In this document: piece by piece, positions 1 to 9,460 of the stretch
How positions within the stretch are numbered: the stretch's first letter is position 1
How the letters are laid out: each line of letters begins with the position of its first letter
Assembly: GCA_045132235.1 (NCBI GenBank)
Contig: JBGURX010000001.1
Span: 1 to 64,000, forward strand
Direction of reading: 5' to 3'
Source of the DNA: UBA1756 sp045132235
GTDB taxonomy: Bacteria; Bacteroidota; Bacteroidia; Bacteroidales; WCHB1-69
Length of the DNA: 64,000 nucleotides
Notes under the pieces: generated by a model
The model's database searches: none
What the model saw: the letters and a program-made list of their open reading frames with translations, nothing else
What the model was told of the DNA's origin: nothing
Made by a program: the position numbers and the translations under genes

Positions 1-1
1 C

Positions 2-967
2 GGGTTCATTCAATCCACATGGACGATTGACAAAGACCAGAAGTGGGTACTCTACAGCGGGTTGCGCACACACTACTGGACCTTCAACAAGGAGTTTACG
101 TTGTCGCCGCGCTTCATCCTCTCGTTCACGCCCCGATGGAAGCACGAGTGGGTGTTCCGCCTGAAGGCCGGCAGCTACTACCAACCGCCCTTCTACCGCG
201 AGATGCGCCGCACCGACGGGACGCTCAACCGCAGCATCCAGTCGCAGCACTCGTATCAGGTGGCCCTCTCCGCTGACTACTCCTTCCGGATATGGAACCG
301 TCCCTTCAAACTCACCGGCGAAGCCTACTACAAATATCTCACCAACCTTATTTCCTATAGCGTTGACAATGTGCAGATTATCTATTCTGCAGAAAACGAT
401 GCGAAAGGCTATGCCGCCGGTATTGATATGAAGCTGAGCGGCGAGTTCATCCGCGGCATCGAGTCATGGATTTCGCTTTCACTGATGAAGACCGCCGAAG
501 ACCTGCTCAACGACTACTACATCGACAAGAACGGCAATTATGTGGAGCCCGGCTACATTCCTCGCCCCACCGACCAGCGCTTCGCCATCAACATCTTCTT
601 CCAAGACCATGTACCCTTCTTCACCCCACTGCGCGTCCATCTCAACTTCGTATTTGCCAGTGGTTTACCCTACGGCGCACCCAACGCACAGCGTTACCAG
701 CAGACTTTACGTTCACCATGGTACCGCCGCGTGGACATCGGCTTCTCGTACATGTTCCTCGAAGAGAGCCGCGACAGGATGAAACACAACAGCAAGTTCC
801 TGCGCTCCATCAAAAATGCGGGAATCTTTCTCGAAGTGTTCAACATCCTCAACATCAACAATGTATCATCATATCTCTGGGTCACCGACATCAACAATAC
901 TATGACAGCGGTGCCCAACTACCTCACCTGCCGCACCATCAATCTGAAGCTGGCAATAAATTTTTAG
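2..967 (+). CDS. TonB-dependent outer-membrane receptor, C-terminal part (truncated by window edge)
   Basis: The reading frame is open from the first bases of the window, so the true start lies upstream. The visible 321 residues alternate short aromatic-rich strands with polar turns, and end in LKLAINF, the terminal phenylalanine expected for a BAM-inserted beta-barrel. Phrases such as ITGEAYYK-like strands, FNILNINNVSSY and PTDQRFAINIFFQDH are typical of the late barrel of Bacteroidota TonB receptors with a carboxypeptidase-like N-terminal domain. It would sit in the outer membrane and import an unknown ligand. The plug and the N-terminal domain, which would identify the substrate class, are outside the window. 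Family assignment is fairly secure; substrate is unknown. Confidence 0.8.
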   Translation, partial: GFIQSTWTIDKDQKWVLYSGLRTHYWTFNKEFTLSPRFILSFTPRWKHEWVFRLKAGSYYQPPFYREMRRTDGTLNRSIQSQHSYQVALSADYSFRIWNRPFKLTGEAYYKYLTNLISYSVDNVQIIYSAENDAKGYAAGIDMKLSGEFIRGIESWISLSLMKTAEDLLNDYYIDKNGNYVEPGYIPRPTDQRFAINIFFQDHVPFFTPLRVHLNFVFASGLPYGAPNAQRYQQTLRSPWYRRVDIGFSYMFLEESRDRMKHNSKFLRSIKNAGIFLEVFNILNINNVSSYLWVTDINNTMTAVPNYLTCRTINLKLAINF

Positions 968-992
968 CCCATCATTATAACCATTACAAGCA

Positions 993-2450
993 ATGAAAAT
1001 CGTCATCATAGGAGCTGGATTAGGAGGATTGGAATGCGGCTATCTACTTAGCAAACAGGGATTTGAAGTATGTATTTTGGAGCAGGGGGCACAAATCGGC
1101 GGCTGTCTGCAGTCGTTCGTGCGCAAAGGCCATCATTTCGACACCGGTTTTCATTATGTTGGGGGAATGGGTGAAGGAGAAATCCTATATAGGCTGTTTG
1201 AGGAGTTCAATTTACTGAATTTACCATGGAAGGAGCTGGATAAGGATGGTTTTGACGAGATTTTTATTGATGGGGAAAGATATGTGTATCGCAATGGTTA
1301 CAAGGAATTTGCAGATGAATTGGCGAAGCAGTTCCCCGCACAGCATAAAGAATTGCAACGCTATGCCGATGTGCTGAAAAAAGCGCAGGAAGGGTTGCAA
1401 GATTTCAGCAAGATGGCCGACAACCCCTTGTCACGCGAGCTGATGGCCACCTCCGCGTACAGTTTTCTACAACAGAATTTCAGCGATGAAAAGCTACGCA
1501 ACGTACTGTCAGCCACCTCGTTGAAGATGGACTTGCAGGCCGAGTCGCTGCCGTTCTACCTCTTCGCACAGATCAATGGCACCTTCATCCAAAGCGCATG
1601 GCGGCTGGTGGGCGGCGGACAGGTAATTGCCGACTCGCTGGCCGCCGGCATCCGCAGTTTCGGCGGAGAAGTACGCACCAAAGCGCGGGTCACCGGCATA
1701 CAGGTGGAGAACGAGCGGGTGTGCGGCATCACCATCAACGGGGAGGAGGAAATCGCCTGCGACTTGGTGGTTTCCGACATCCACCCCAACATGCTGTTCC
1801 CTCTTTTGCCAGAAGGGGCATTGAGGAAGCGTTACATACAAAGAATCCACAATTTACATAACAGCTTCGGCGTTTTCACCGTTCATCTTTTACTCAAAGA
1901 AAACTGTGTGAAATACCGCAACCGCAACCTGTTTGTGCACCATCAACCCGAATTGTGGCGCACCGCCGAGCAGCCCATCGACGGCCGCACCCGTTCCATC
2001 GGGGTACACTTCTCGGTGCCGACCGATGGCGGCGAATACACCCGCAACATCGACCTCTTCATGCCGATGTACTGGCAGGAGGTGTCGGAGTGGGCCGACA
2101 GCCGTCCCATGCGCCGTCCCGACGACTACGAGGCCTTCAAGCAACGCCGTGCCGAAGACGCCATCCAGCAAGTCATTCCCTATCTTCCTGAATTAAAAGG
2201 AAATATTGAACAGGTTTTCACCTCCACTCCCCTCACCTACCGCGACTATACCGGCACCTACGAGGGCAGTGCCTACGGCATCTGCAAAGACTGCAACAAC
2301 CTGATGGTGACAATGTTGCCCACCAAAACGCCGCTGCCCAACCTGTTCATGACCGGACAAAGCATCAACTTCCATGGGGTGATGGGCGTGACCGTGACCG
2401 CCAAAATCACTTGCGAACAGATTATAGCAACTCTTCCAACGCTCGCTTAA
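993..2450 (+). CDS. FAD-dependent oxidoreductase, RetSat/phytoene desaturase-like
   Basis: The 485-residue protein opens with a Rossmann dinucleotide motif, GAGLGGLECGYLLSKQGF, followed at about residue 30 by LEQGAQIGGCLQSF and FDTGFHYVGG, which are the FAD-contacting signatures of the phytoene desaturase / all-trans-retinol 13,14-reductase superfamily. The C-terminus carries the second FAD motif, LFMTGQSINFHGVMGVTVTAK. There is no signal peptide, so it acts in the cytoplasm or at the inner membrane face. Bacteroidota relatives are widespread but their physiological substrate is not settled; a polyene or unsaturated lipid is an inference. It starts 26 nt after the upstream receptor, so the two may be co-transcribed. 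Its last 29 bases overlap the convergent S41 protease gene. Confidence 0.85.
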   Translation: MKIVIIGAGLGGLECGYLLSKQGFEVCILEQGAQIGGCLQSFVRKGHHFDTGFHYVGGMGEGEILYRLFEEFNLLNLPWKELDKDGFDEIFIDGERYVYRNGYKEFADELAKQFPAQHKELQRYADVLKKAQEGLQDFSKMADNPLSRELMATSAYSFLQQNFSDEKLRNVLSATSLKMDLQAESLPFYLFAQINGTFIQSAWRLVGGGQVIADSLAAGIRSFGGEVRTKARVTGIQVENERVCGITINGEEEIACDLVVSDIHPNMLFPLLPEGALRKRYIQRIHNLHNSFGVFTVHLLLKENCVKYRNRNLFVHHQPELWRTAEQPIDGRTRSIGVHFSVPTDGGEYTRNIDLFMPMYWQEVSEWADSRPMRRPDDYEAFKQRRAEDAIQQVIPYLPELKGNIEQVFTSTPLTYRDYTGTYEGSAYGICKDCNNLMVTMLPTKTPLPNLFMTGQSINFHGVMGVTVTAKITCEQIIATLPTLA

Positions 2451-4002
2451 TCACCTTGTCGGAGGTGTTGATGACGGGATAGAAGCCTTCTTCCTGATAC
2501 AAATTCCTGCCAATCATTGCTTTCAGCCAAAGTCGCAGCTCCTTGGAGGCAGCGGCGTTGAGGTTTACTTCGCCTTTTTTCTTCTGATAGAAAGTGAGGA
2601 AATCCTTTTCCACGTGGGCGGGCAGTGTCATACGGCTGCAATACGCTGAAGCGGTGGGGAAGTTCTTCAGCAACTGTTCTTTGTTCTGGTTGGCGAAATT
2701 GAAAGCGTATTCGGTAAGCAGTCCTGAATTGATGATTTCGTTGGCTGCCAACACATTGGAATCCCTGTCAAGCGGCACAAAGATGTCGGGCATGATGCCG
2801 CCGCCGCCATACACGGTGCGGCCTTTCTTGGTGGTATAGCGCAGACTCTTGTCCAGCTTGATGCTGTCGGCGCTGTCCATCTCGCCGTTCTCATAGCGGC
2901 GTACCAAATCTTCGTAGTAATCCTCGGTGCCGGCGGAGTAGTTGCGCTGGATGCAGCGGCCGCTGGGGGTATGGTAGCGGGCCACGGTAAGGCGCACCGA
3001 CGAGCCGTCGGGCAGGTCGAACGACTGCTGCACGAGGCCCTTGCCGAAGGAACGCCGCCCGATGACGGTGCCGCGGTCGTTATCCTGAATGGCGCCCGCC
3101 ACAATCTCACTGGCAGAAGCGCTGAAGTCGTCGATCAGCACCACCACGCGGCCGGTCTCGAAGCAGCCGGCGGCAGTGGCATACACCTCCTCTTTCTTCA
3201 CATTCTTCCCTTCGGTATAAACAATCCGTTCCCCTTTGGGAAGGAACGCATCGCAGATGCGGATGGCTGCGTTGAGGTAGCCGCCGCCGTTGCCGCGCAA
3301 GTCAAGCACGAGGTCGGTCATGCCGCGCTGCTTCAACTTGTTCACCGCCGCTACGAACTCCGCATCGGTCTTTTCGCCAAACTGGTCGAGCTTGATGTAA
3401 CCGACATGTTTGTTCAGCATATAGGCCACATCAAGGGTGTTGGTAGGAATCTGGTCACGGACGATGGTGTAGGAGATTTCCTTCTTGCTACCCGGCCGCA
3501 AAATGCCCACTTTAACCTGCGTGCCCTTTTTACCACGCAGCAGCTTGAAAACCTTCTCTTGGGCAATATGCACGCCGGCGATCTTCTCGCCGTTGACCGT
3601 AACGATGCGGTCGCCGGCACAGATGCCCACCTTTTCGGAGGGGCCGCCCGAGATGACCGCCACCACCATCACCGTATCGTTCATGATGTTGAACTGGATG
3701 CCCACGCCCTCGAAGCCGCCGTCGAGCGACTCCAGCATCTGCTTGTTTTCTTCCGCAGTGGCATAAACAGAGTGGGGATCCAGCGTCTGGAGCATGCCCT
3801 GTATGGCACCGGCAAACAGCTTCTCCTCGCTGACATCATCGCAATAGTACTGCTCCACGTACGAGAGCACCGCATCAAACTTCTGCTTCCCGTCAGACTT
3901 CTCCAACTTATTGGGATGGAGGTATTTGACGAGAAAAAGAGCCAGCGCCATCCCGAAAAGGAAGGTAGTGATGGGCAGCAGCCAGCGATTAAGATTTCCC
4001 AT
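2422..4002 (-). CDS. C-terminal processing peptidase, S41 family
   Basis: The 526-residue protein has an N-terminal membrane anchor (about residues 6-26), a PDZ domain (about 90-180, including GVGIQFNIMNDTVMV and AGDRIVTVNGE), and an S41 catalytic core. The core shows DLRGNGGGYLNAA, the nucleophile region DDFSASASEIVAGA (about 291-304), and the general-base lysine in GRRSFGKG (Lys about 321). It is expected to act in the periplasm, cleaving C-terminal tails of envelope proteins. The start codon shares one base with the stop of the upstream C10 protease (TAATG), which implies translational coupling. Bacteroidota genomes usually hold several such tail-specific proteases, so the exact orthologue is not assigned. 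Confidence 0.93.
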   Translation of the reverse strand: MGNLNRWLLPITTFLFGMALALFLVKYLHPNKLEKSDGKQKFDAVLSYVEQYYCDDVSEEKLFAGAIQGMLQTLDPHSVYATAEENKQMLESLDGGFEGVGIQFNIMNDTVMVVAVISGGPSEKVGICAGDRIVTVNGEKIAGVHIAQEKVFKLLRGKKGTQVKVGILRPGSKKEISYTIVRDQIPTNTLDVAYMLNKHVGYIKLDQFGEKTDAEFVAAVNKLKQRGMTDLVLDLRGNGGGYLNAAIRICDAFLPKGERIVYTEGKNVKKEEVYATAAGCFETGRVVVLIDDFSASASEIVAGAIQDNDRGTVIGRRSFGKGLVQQSFDLPDGSSVRLTVARYHTPSGRCIQRNYSAGTEDYYEDLVRRYENGEMDSADSIKLDKSLRYTTKKGRTVYGGGGIMPDIFVPLDRDSNVLAANEIINSGLLTEYAFNFANQNKEQLLKNFPTASAYCSRMTLPAHVEKDFLTFYQKKKGEVNLNAAASKELRLWLKAMIGRNLYQEEGFYPVINTSDKVIKRALEELL

Positions 4003-6155
4003 TATCTATTGACAATCAACTTCTTGTATGCAATTTCATGGTCATTTTGTACAGAAATCACATACACACCTGTGGAGAGGTCATTCACAGAAAACTCGTT
4101 CAGTTCGCCCTGCACCGGCAGGCTGCGCAGCACACGGCCGTTCATGTCGGCAATCCGCAGCTGTCCGTCGTGGAAGCGGGCGGGCACCAGCACGCTGACC
4201 TGCTCGCGGGCAGGATTGGGATAAACCTCCAATGAAAAATCTCTATGGTCGTTCACTCCATTTTCCGGATCCTCCGGGTCTTCAGGATCTTGGATTTCCT
4301 CGCCATCGGAAATCCACGCGGCGGCAAAACCGGCACGCTCGAGATAGTTGTCGCTGATGAAGCGCACGCGCATCACTCCCGTATTGCTCAAAAGCGCATT
4401 GGGTAGCGTGCTGCCAGTATAGGTGCCCATCAGCTGGGCATCCGTTTCGTCTTCACCCTTATAAACCATTACCATATCCTCGCTGCTCAGGTCAAACTGC
4501 GTAAAGGTGAGGCTTACATAGCTGGCATTCTGCGGCTTGATGGTCCATGAGCAGTTTGCATCCTGAGCGTATGTTTCATCTCCGCTGCCGTCATCAAACG
4601 TACCCGTGGGCGTGTTAAAGTTGGCGTTGGCGGTGCAGGTAACATAGCGCTTGCTGGTAAAACGCACTTTCCAGCCCGCAGCCGTACCTGCCCAGTCGGT
4701 AGTGAAGCGCAAGTACGCCATGGGGCCCTGGATGTACGGACAGTCGCTCGGATTGAAGGTATTACCTGTGTATTCGGCCACCAAGTTGCCGCCATTGTCA
4801 GGATTGGCATCATAGATACGCAGATAATCGTGCCCCTCTTCCAAGTCCAAGTCCACAACGCCGATGGTGATGGACTTGCCGTTTTCGGGCTGGATGACAT
4901 AGTTGCAGGTCATGTTGTTCTGATAGTCGAGATGGGCGCTGCCGTCCTCCAACGAGCCGGCGGAAGCATTCACCGTAACCGTTCCCTGGCAATAGTAGGG
5001 ATAGCTGTTGTTGGTGGTAGGCGGATGGATTTTATAGACCACACTTTGCCATGAGGTGAAGCCTCCCACAGCATTGCTGCCGTTGGTGGCCACCGTATAA
5101 TATCCGTTGTTGGTGCCGCCCCAGCCAAAGTTGAAATGGAAGAGGTTGTCGGAGTCGTAGCCATCGCAAACAAAAGCATGGCCGCCCTCGTTTTCGTTGG
5201 TGCCGCTGTAGATAACCGGATAGCCGTTGTCAAGGTCCGACTGCAGCAATGCAATCCACTCTTCATCGGAATAGCCGTTACCGCCCCACGGTCCCCAGCC
5301 GCCGCCACGCGATGCAGTGGCAACTTCATTGTCATACTTGTAATAATTTCTCAGCGCATCCTTGCAATCGCCCGTCTGCGCACCCGACCCTTCCGGATCG
5401 TAGTACATCTCAACAGCAATGCCACAATGATAAATCAACTTGGCCACCTCGTTGTTTTTCTTGGTCAGTGAATAGGGCATGACATTGTAATTGTAGGTCT
5501 GCTGACCATAATTGACAGAGTGATAGCCATAATTGGATTGATAGCCATGGCTTCCCTGTCCGGTAGCGGGATAGCGGTAATAGTGGATGACCGATGCCAT
5601 GGCGAGGGCCACGCAGCCGCACGGCACATGACCGCCATAACCGTAAGGAGAAGCATCGTCGGCGGGACAGAGGTCGTTGTAGTACCTGCTCTGGTTCCAT
5701 TTGGAGAGCAGCAGCGGAGCCACCACCACGCTGCGGGTGGCGCGGGCGCCGGTGCCTTCAAGTTCCTGCCACTGGCGTGCCACCTCCTCGGTAGCGACTG
5801 CATGCTGCAGGCGGGCCTGATACACCATCTCCTTATACCCGTTCAGCCAGTAGAGCGCGGCCGGTGCCGAGTTGTCGAGCGGAAAATCCTCGTCGAAGGA
5901 GTAGCCTATCACGGGGGAAAAGGCATCATCGGCGGCCATGATGAGGAAGCCTCCGTTCTGGAAATGCAGGATGGCCATCAGCGTGTCGCTGCCTTCCGTC
6001 AGGAAATCCACATCCTTGACCACAGCCACTTGCTGCGTGCGCTGCTGGAAAGCATTGCATCCCAAATGGACAACTCTTTCGGCTGGCACTCCCTCCGCAA
6101 AAATGGAAAGCGGCAGAAGCGCGAAAATAATAAAGGGGATAAGAAGTTTTTTCAT
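4002..6155 (-). CDS. Secreted C10 (streptopain-like) cysteine protease with CUB-like domains and T9SS sorting domain
   Basis: A 717-residue secreted protein. Residues 1-20 are a signal peptide; 25-130 form an Spi-like inhibitory propeptide (MAILHFQNGGFLIMAADD). The C10 core follows, with the nucleophile in PCGCVALAMASV (Cys about 181) and the histidine in EGGHAFVCDGYD (His about 326), then FHFNFGWGG. Two CUB-like domains occupy about 390-500 and 505-625. The last 75 residues (LEVYPNPAREQ ... GVYVISVQND ... KKLIVNR) match the type IX (Por) secretion sorting domain, so the enzyme should be exported and attached to the cell surface or released. It resembles gingipain-era C10 proteases such as periodontain in layout. 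Translationally coupled to the S41 protease. The cleavage target is unknown. Confidence 0.93.
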   Translation of the reverse strand: MKKLLIPFIIFALLPLSIFAEGVPAERVVHLGCNAFQQRTQQVAVVKDVDFLTEGSDTLMAILHFQNGGFLIMAADDAFSPVIGYSFDEDFPLDNSAPAALYWLNGYKEMVYQARLQHAVATEEVARQWQELEGTGARATRSVVVAPLLLSKWNQSRYYNDLCPADDASPYGYGGHVPCGCVALAMASVIHYYRYPATGQGSHGYQSNYGYHSVNYGQQTYNYNVMPYSLTKKNNEVAKLIYHCGIAVEMYYDPEGSGAQTGDCKDALRNYYKYDNEVATASRGGGWGPWGGNGYSDEEWIALLQSDLDNGYPVIYSGTNENEGGHAFVCDGYDSDNLFHFNFGWGGTNNGYYTVATNGSNAVGGFTSWQSVVYKIHPPTTNNSYPYYCQGTVTVNASAGSLEDGSAHLDYQNNMTCNYVIQPENGKSITIGVVDLDLEEGHDYLRIYDANPDNGGNLVAEYTGNTFNPSDCPYIQGPMAYLRFTTDWAGTAAGWKVRFTSKRYVTCTANANFNTPTGTFDDGSGDETYAQDANCSWTIKPQNASYVSLTFTQFDLSSEDMVMVYKGEDETDAQLMGTYTGSTLPNALLSNTGVMRVRFISDNYLERAGFAAAWISDGEEIQDPEDPEDPENGVNDHRDFSLEVYPNPAREQVSVLVPARFHDGQLRIADMNGRVLRSLPVQGELNEFSVNDLSTGVYVISVQNDHEIAYKKLIVNR

Positions 6156-6211
6156 GTTAAAATATTAAGGGCACAAAAGTACAAAAAAATTGCAAATGAA
6201 AGAAGCATGTG

Positions 6212-6670
6212 TCAGCGGGTGGGACAGAGTTCATGGAGCAGGGCGGTGCAGCCGGCGGTTACATCCTCCCATGTGGCATCGAAATTACCTGTGTACCAAG
6301 GATCTGCCACGTCGTGAGGATTGTCGGTATGATCCATCAGCAGCGAAACCTTGTGCCGGTCGTCGGTGCCGATGATGCGCTGGATGCCGCGCAGGTTGGA
6401 GTGGTCCATGGCAATGATGAGGTCGTAATAGTCGTAGTCGGCGCGGGTCATCTGGCGGGAGGTCTTGCCGGCACAGCCGATGCCGTTCTCCGCCAGCTTG
6501 CGACGGGCGGGCGGATAGACCGGGTTGCCGTACTCCTCCATGGAGGTCGCCGCCGAAGCAATCTCAAACTGCGCCTCCACCCCGGCATCTTTCACCATCT
6601 TCTTCATCACAAACTCCGCCATCGGACTGCGACAGATATTTCCCAGACAAACAAAGAGAATTTTATGCAT
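6212..6670 (-). CDS. Low-molecular-weight protein-tyrosine phosphatase
   Basis: The 152-residue protein begins with the phosphate-binding loop CLGNICRS (Cys8 to Arg14, the CX5R motif) and carries the general-acid aspartate in DPWYTGNF (about residue 122). Length and layout match the LMW-PTP family, cytoplasmic enzymes that dephosphorylate tyrosines, in many bacteria those of capsule-related tyrosine kinases. The polysaccharide flippase and mannose-1-phosphate guanylyltransferase lie 3-5 kb upstream on the same strand, which is compatible with a role in polysaccharide control, but no tyrosine kinase is visible here, so that role is inference. Confidence 0.93.
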   Translation of the reverse strand: MHKILFVCLGNICRSPMAEFVMKKMVKDAGVEAQFEIASAATSMEEYGNPVYPPARRKLAENGIGCAGKTSRQMTRADYDYYDLIIAMDHSNLRGIQRIIGTDDRHKVSLLMDHTDNPHDVADPWYTGNFDATWEDVTAGCTALLHELCPTR

Positions 6671-6692
6671 TATTTTATTGAATAATAATTAA

Positions 6693-7712
6693 TTACGGAA
6701 TTTCCAACACAGAAATCACATCATCGGCCAAGAACTTGGCACCCGGATAATGGTCGGTATAGTCCAAATTGATCCAGATGTCGCCATAGCCATCCTCGTG
6801 GCAAAAAATTCTCTTTTTTCTCGCCACTTTAGAAAACAACTGATTGCGAATCAGATTTTTAACCAATTTATAATCTTCCTTGTTTTCGATTTTGAGTTCA
6901 GGATAGACATGGGTTTCGGTGCGCACGAGGCGTACCGTACCGCCGATGGAGGTGATGCAGGCAGCCATCAGCACCGAATAGTCGTCGCAGTCGCCGCAGA
7001 ACGTGCCGAGAGACTCCTCTGCCGGTGCGATATAATCGCGGTGGACAGGGTCGCTGACATATTTCCATTTGGAATCAATTTCTTTATAGATAGAGAAATA
7101 CTGAACATACTGCCAGCCCTTTCCCTTCTGCTGTTTGGAGAAATTCTTGGTGGCGGCCTTCAACGAATACTGGCGCACCTCAGGGGTAAAACGCGAGGCT
7201 TTCAGAAATTCACGGTACTTGGGAAAAGGCCGCTGGAGGAAGACATCCTTCAGACTTTTCTTCTCGTTGGAAACATTGTAAAGAAAACCGCTGTAGTCGT
7301 AGCCAACATCTCTAAAAGAGTATTTTCCTGTGAGCGTAGTGATGGAAAGGGTGATGAGAACGACACCGATGATGGTCCAGATGGTGAATTTGATTTTGCG
7401 GAAAAGATAGAAGAACCCCGAGGTACATACCAGTCCGGCGATGCCTGGCACGATCCAACCCGTGACGGGGAACACGCGGCGGAGCAGCACTACAAAGGGG
7501 AACACGAGGAATGCGACGAGCAGAAAAAAGATGGCTCTGCTCACCCACGTCTGCTGCTCATGGAAAATCTCCTTCGCTGTGCGGGGCTTCTCGCGTTTTT
7601 CGCGCCTTCTGCGCTTCCAACGCTCCCTGCGCCGCTCCTTGGCAGACTTGGTTTCTTCCGTGGCAATTGGTGCTACTGCATTCTCCTTTATTTCCACACT
7701 ATTTTCACTCAT
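6693..7712 (-). CDS. Membrane-anchored transglutaminase-like protein
   Basis: The 339-residue protein starts with a very basic cytoplasmic stretch (about residues 24-45, rich in Arg and Lys), followed by three to four hydrophobic segments (about 58-130). The C-terminal soluble half keeps the Cys-His-Asp order of the transglutaminase fold: GDCDDYSVLMAA (Cys about 243), ETHVYPEL (His about 269) and DIWINLDYTDHYPG. Such proteins are usually cysteine proteases or remain of unknown substrate; transglutamination itself is not implied. Its start overlaps the stop of the upstream SulP gene by 8 nt, so they are likely translated from the same message. Confidence 0.8.
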   Translation of the reverse strand: MSENSVEIKENAVAPIATEETKSAKERRRERWKRRRREKREKPRTAKEIFHEQQTWVSRAIFFLLVAFLVFPFVVLLRRVFPVTGWIVPGIAGLVCTSGFFYLFRKIKFTIWTIIGVVLITLSITTLTGKYSFRDVGYDYSGFLYNVSNEKKSLKDVFLQRPFPKYREFLKASRFTPEVRQYSLKAATKNFSKQQKGKGWQYVQYFSIYKEIDSKWKYVSDPVHRDYIAPAEESLGTFCGDCDDYSVLMAACITSIGGTVRLVRTETHVYPELKIENKEDYKLVKNLIRNQLFSKVARKKRIFCHEDGYGDIWINLDYTDHYPGAKFLADDVISVLEIP

Positions 7713-9432
7713 TTTCAGAAATCTTTTTTAGATTTTCGCTCAAAAAATGTCCGCAATCCTCGAAAGTCTTGAAGGTGAGCTCTTCCGGCACGACATTCGG
7801 TATTACCTTCATCTTCGTAAGCATATACATCGGCTGGGGCTGGATGATGGTCATCAGCACCGTAACGCCCTTTGCCTGCAGGTCCTTGATGGCGGTCTCC
7901 ATGGCGTATAACCCCGACTGGTCCATGAAGGACACCAGTCGCATGCGGATAATCACGATTTTGGCATCGTCGGGGATGGACTGCATCACCTCTTGGAAGC
8001 GGGTGATGGAGCCGAAGAAGATGGGGCCGTTGAGACGCTGGATGTAAATCTTGCTGCGCACCTCGTCGGTCAGCACCTTCTCATCCTCCCACGGAATCTC
8101 CTTGTCGAAGGCGGTCATCTGGTCGGAGTGGTAGCCGCCCTCCACGAGGTCGCTGGCGCGTTTCATGAAAAGCACGCAGGCGATGATCATGCCGATACCC
8201 ACGGCAATCAGCAAGTCCACAAACACGGTGAGCACCAGCACGGTGACCAGCACCACAGCGTCGGCACGCGGAATCTTGAAGAGGTCTTTGAAGCCCTTGA
8301 TGTCGATGATGCCGATACCCACGGTGATGAGGATACCTGCCAGCACCGACAGCGGCACAAACTTCACCAGCTTGCCCAGTCCGAGCAGCACCGCCAGCAG
8401 GAGAAGGCCGTGCACCATGCCCGAAAGACGATTGCGGCCGCCGCTCTTGATGTTGACGACGGTACGCATGGTGGCGCCGGCACCCGGCAGGCCTGCGAAG
8501 AGACCCACCATCATGTTGCCGATACCCTGTCCCATCAGCTCCTGATTGCTGTTGTGCTTCACCTTCGTGGTATTGTCGGCCACCACCGAAGTAAGCAGCG
8601 TGTCGATGGAACCCAGACCGGCCAAGGTCAACGCCGGCAGCACCGACATCTTGACCACCGACAGCCAGTTGACTTGCGAGAAGTCCATGCCATCCTTCAG
8701 GAAGAAGGGCATCGGGAAGCCCGACGGAATCTCACCGATGGTGAGCTTGGAATCAAACTTGATGCATACCGCCACAATGGTCATCACCACCAAGGCCACC
8801 AATGTGGAGGGCACCTTCTTGGTAATCAACGGGAAAAGATAGATGATGGCCACCGTGCCGAGTCCCAGCAGCAGCGCGCTCCAACTGAGGTTGCCGATGT
8901 GCTTGGGCAGTTCCATGATCATATCCACAATCAGCACCGGCGACTTGAGGCCGAACAGCGGGTAAATCTGCTGCACAATGATGATGATGCCGATACCGCT
9001 CATAAAGCCCGACAGCACCGGGTAGGGAATGTAGCGGATATACTTGCCGATTTTCAGAATACCGAACAGAATCTGGAACAGACCGCACAGGATGGCGGCC
9101 ACCGACATGCTGACGATGACCGTGGAGATGTTGCCCGGCTGCGAGCTGGCCCACACGCCCGAAATCAGCGTGGCGGAAATCACCGTCATCGGGCCGGTGG
9201 GACCGCTGATCTGCGATGGAGTGCCACCGAACAGCGAGGCGAAAAAGCCAATCATGATGGCACCGGTAAGACCCGCCAGCGCACCAATGGCGCCGATGTT
9301 GGGCACATCATCCACACTGATTACTCCAAATGCTTGAATACCAAAAGCGAGAGCCAAAGGCAGCGCCACAATACCGGCGGTGATGCCTCCGAAAATATCG
9401 CCTTTCAAATTACTCTTTTCAAAAATTTTCAT
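7705..9432 (-). CDS. SulP family inorganic anion transporter with STAS domain
   Basis: The 575-residue protein opens with a transport core of a dozen or so membrane segments, including the conserved GITAGIVALPLALAFG and the sequence FFASLFGGTPSQISGPTGPM, typical of SulP carriers. A cytoplasmic STAS domain follows (about residues 440-555, LNGPIFFGSITRFQEVMQS ... MRLVSFMDQSGLYAM). SulP proteins move sulfate, bicarbonate or other small anions in symport or exchange; the ion cannot be told from sequence alone. The gene overlaps the downstream transglutaminase-like gene by 8 nt and follows the flippase gene by 28 nt. Confidence 0.93.
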   Translation of the reverse strand: MKIFEKSNLKGDIFGGITAGIVALPLALAFGIQAFGVISVDDVPNIGAIGALAGLTGAIMIGFFASLFGGTPSQISGPTGPMTVISATLISGVWASSQPGNISTVIVSMSVAAILCGLFQILFGILKIGKYIRYIPYPVLSGFMSGIGIIIIVQQIYPLFGLKSPVLIVDMIMELPKHIGNLSWSALLLGLGTVAIIYLFPLITKKVPSTLVALVVMTIVAVCIKFDSKLTIGEIPSGFPMPFFLKDGMDFSQVNWLSVVKMSVLPALTLAGLGSIDTLLTSVVADNTTKVKHNSNQELMGQGIGNMMVGLFAGLPGAGATMRTVVNIKSGGRNRLSGMVHGLLLLAVLLGLGKLVKFVPLSVLAGILITVGIGIIDIKGFKDLFKIPRADAVVLVTVLVLTVFVDLLIAVGIGMIIACVLFMKRASDLVEGGYHSDQMTAFDKEIPWEDEKVLTDEVRSKIYIQRLNGPIFFGSITRFQEVMQSIPDDAKIVIIRMRLVSFMDQSGLYAMETAIKDLQAKGVTVLMTIIQPQPMYMLTKMKVIPNVVPEELTFKTFEDCGHFLSENLKKISENE

Positions 9433-9460
9433 TCTTCACAAAATATTCAAAATCCAAAAC

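Noticed and set aside
4002..6155. Complete type IX secretion locus suspected from two cargo proteases
   Set aside because: Only cargo proteins are visible; no por or gld machinery genes are present in the window.
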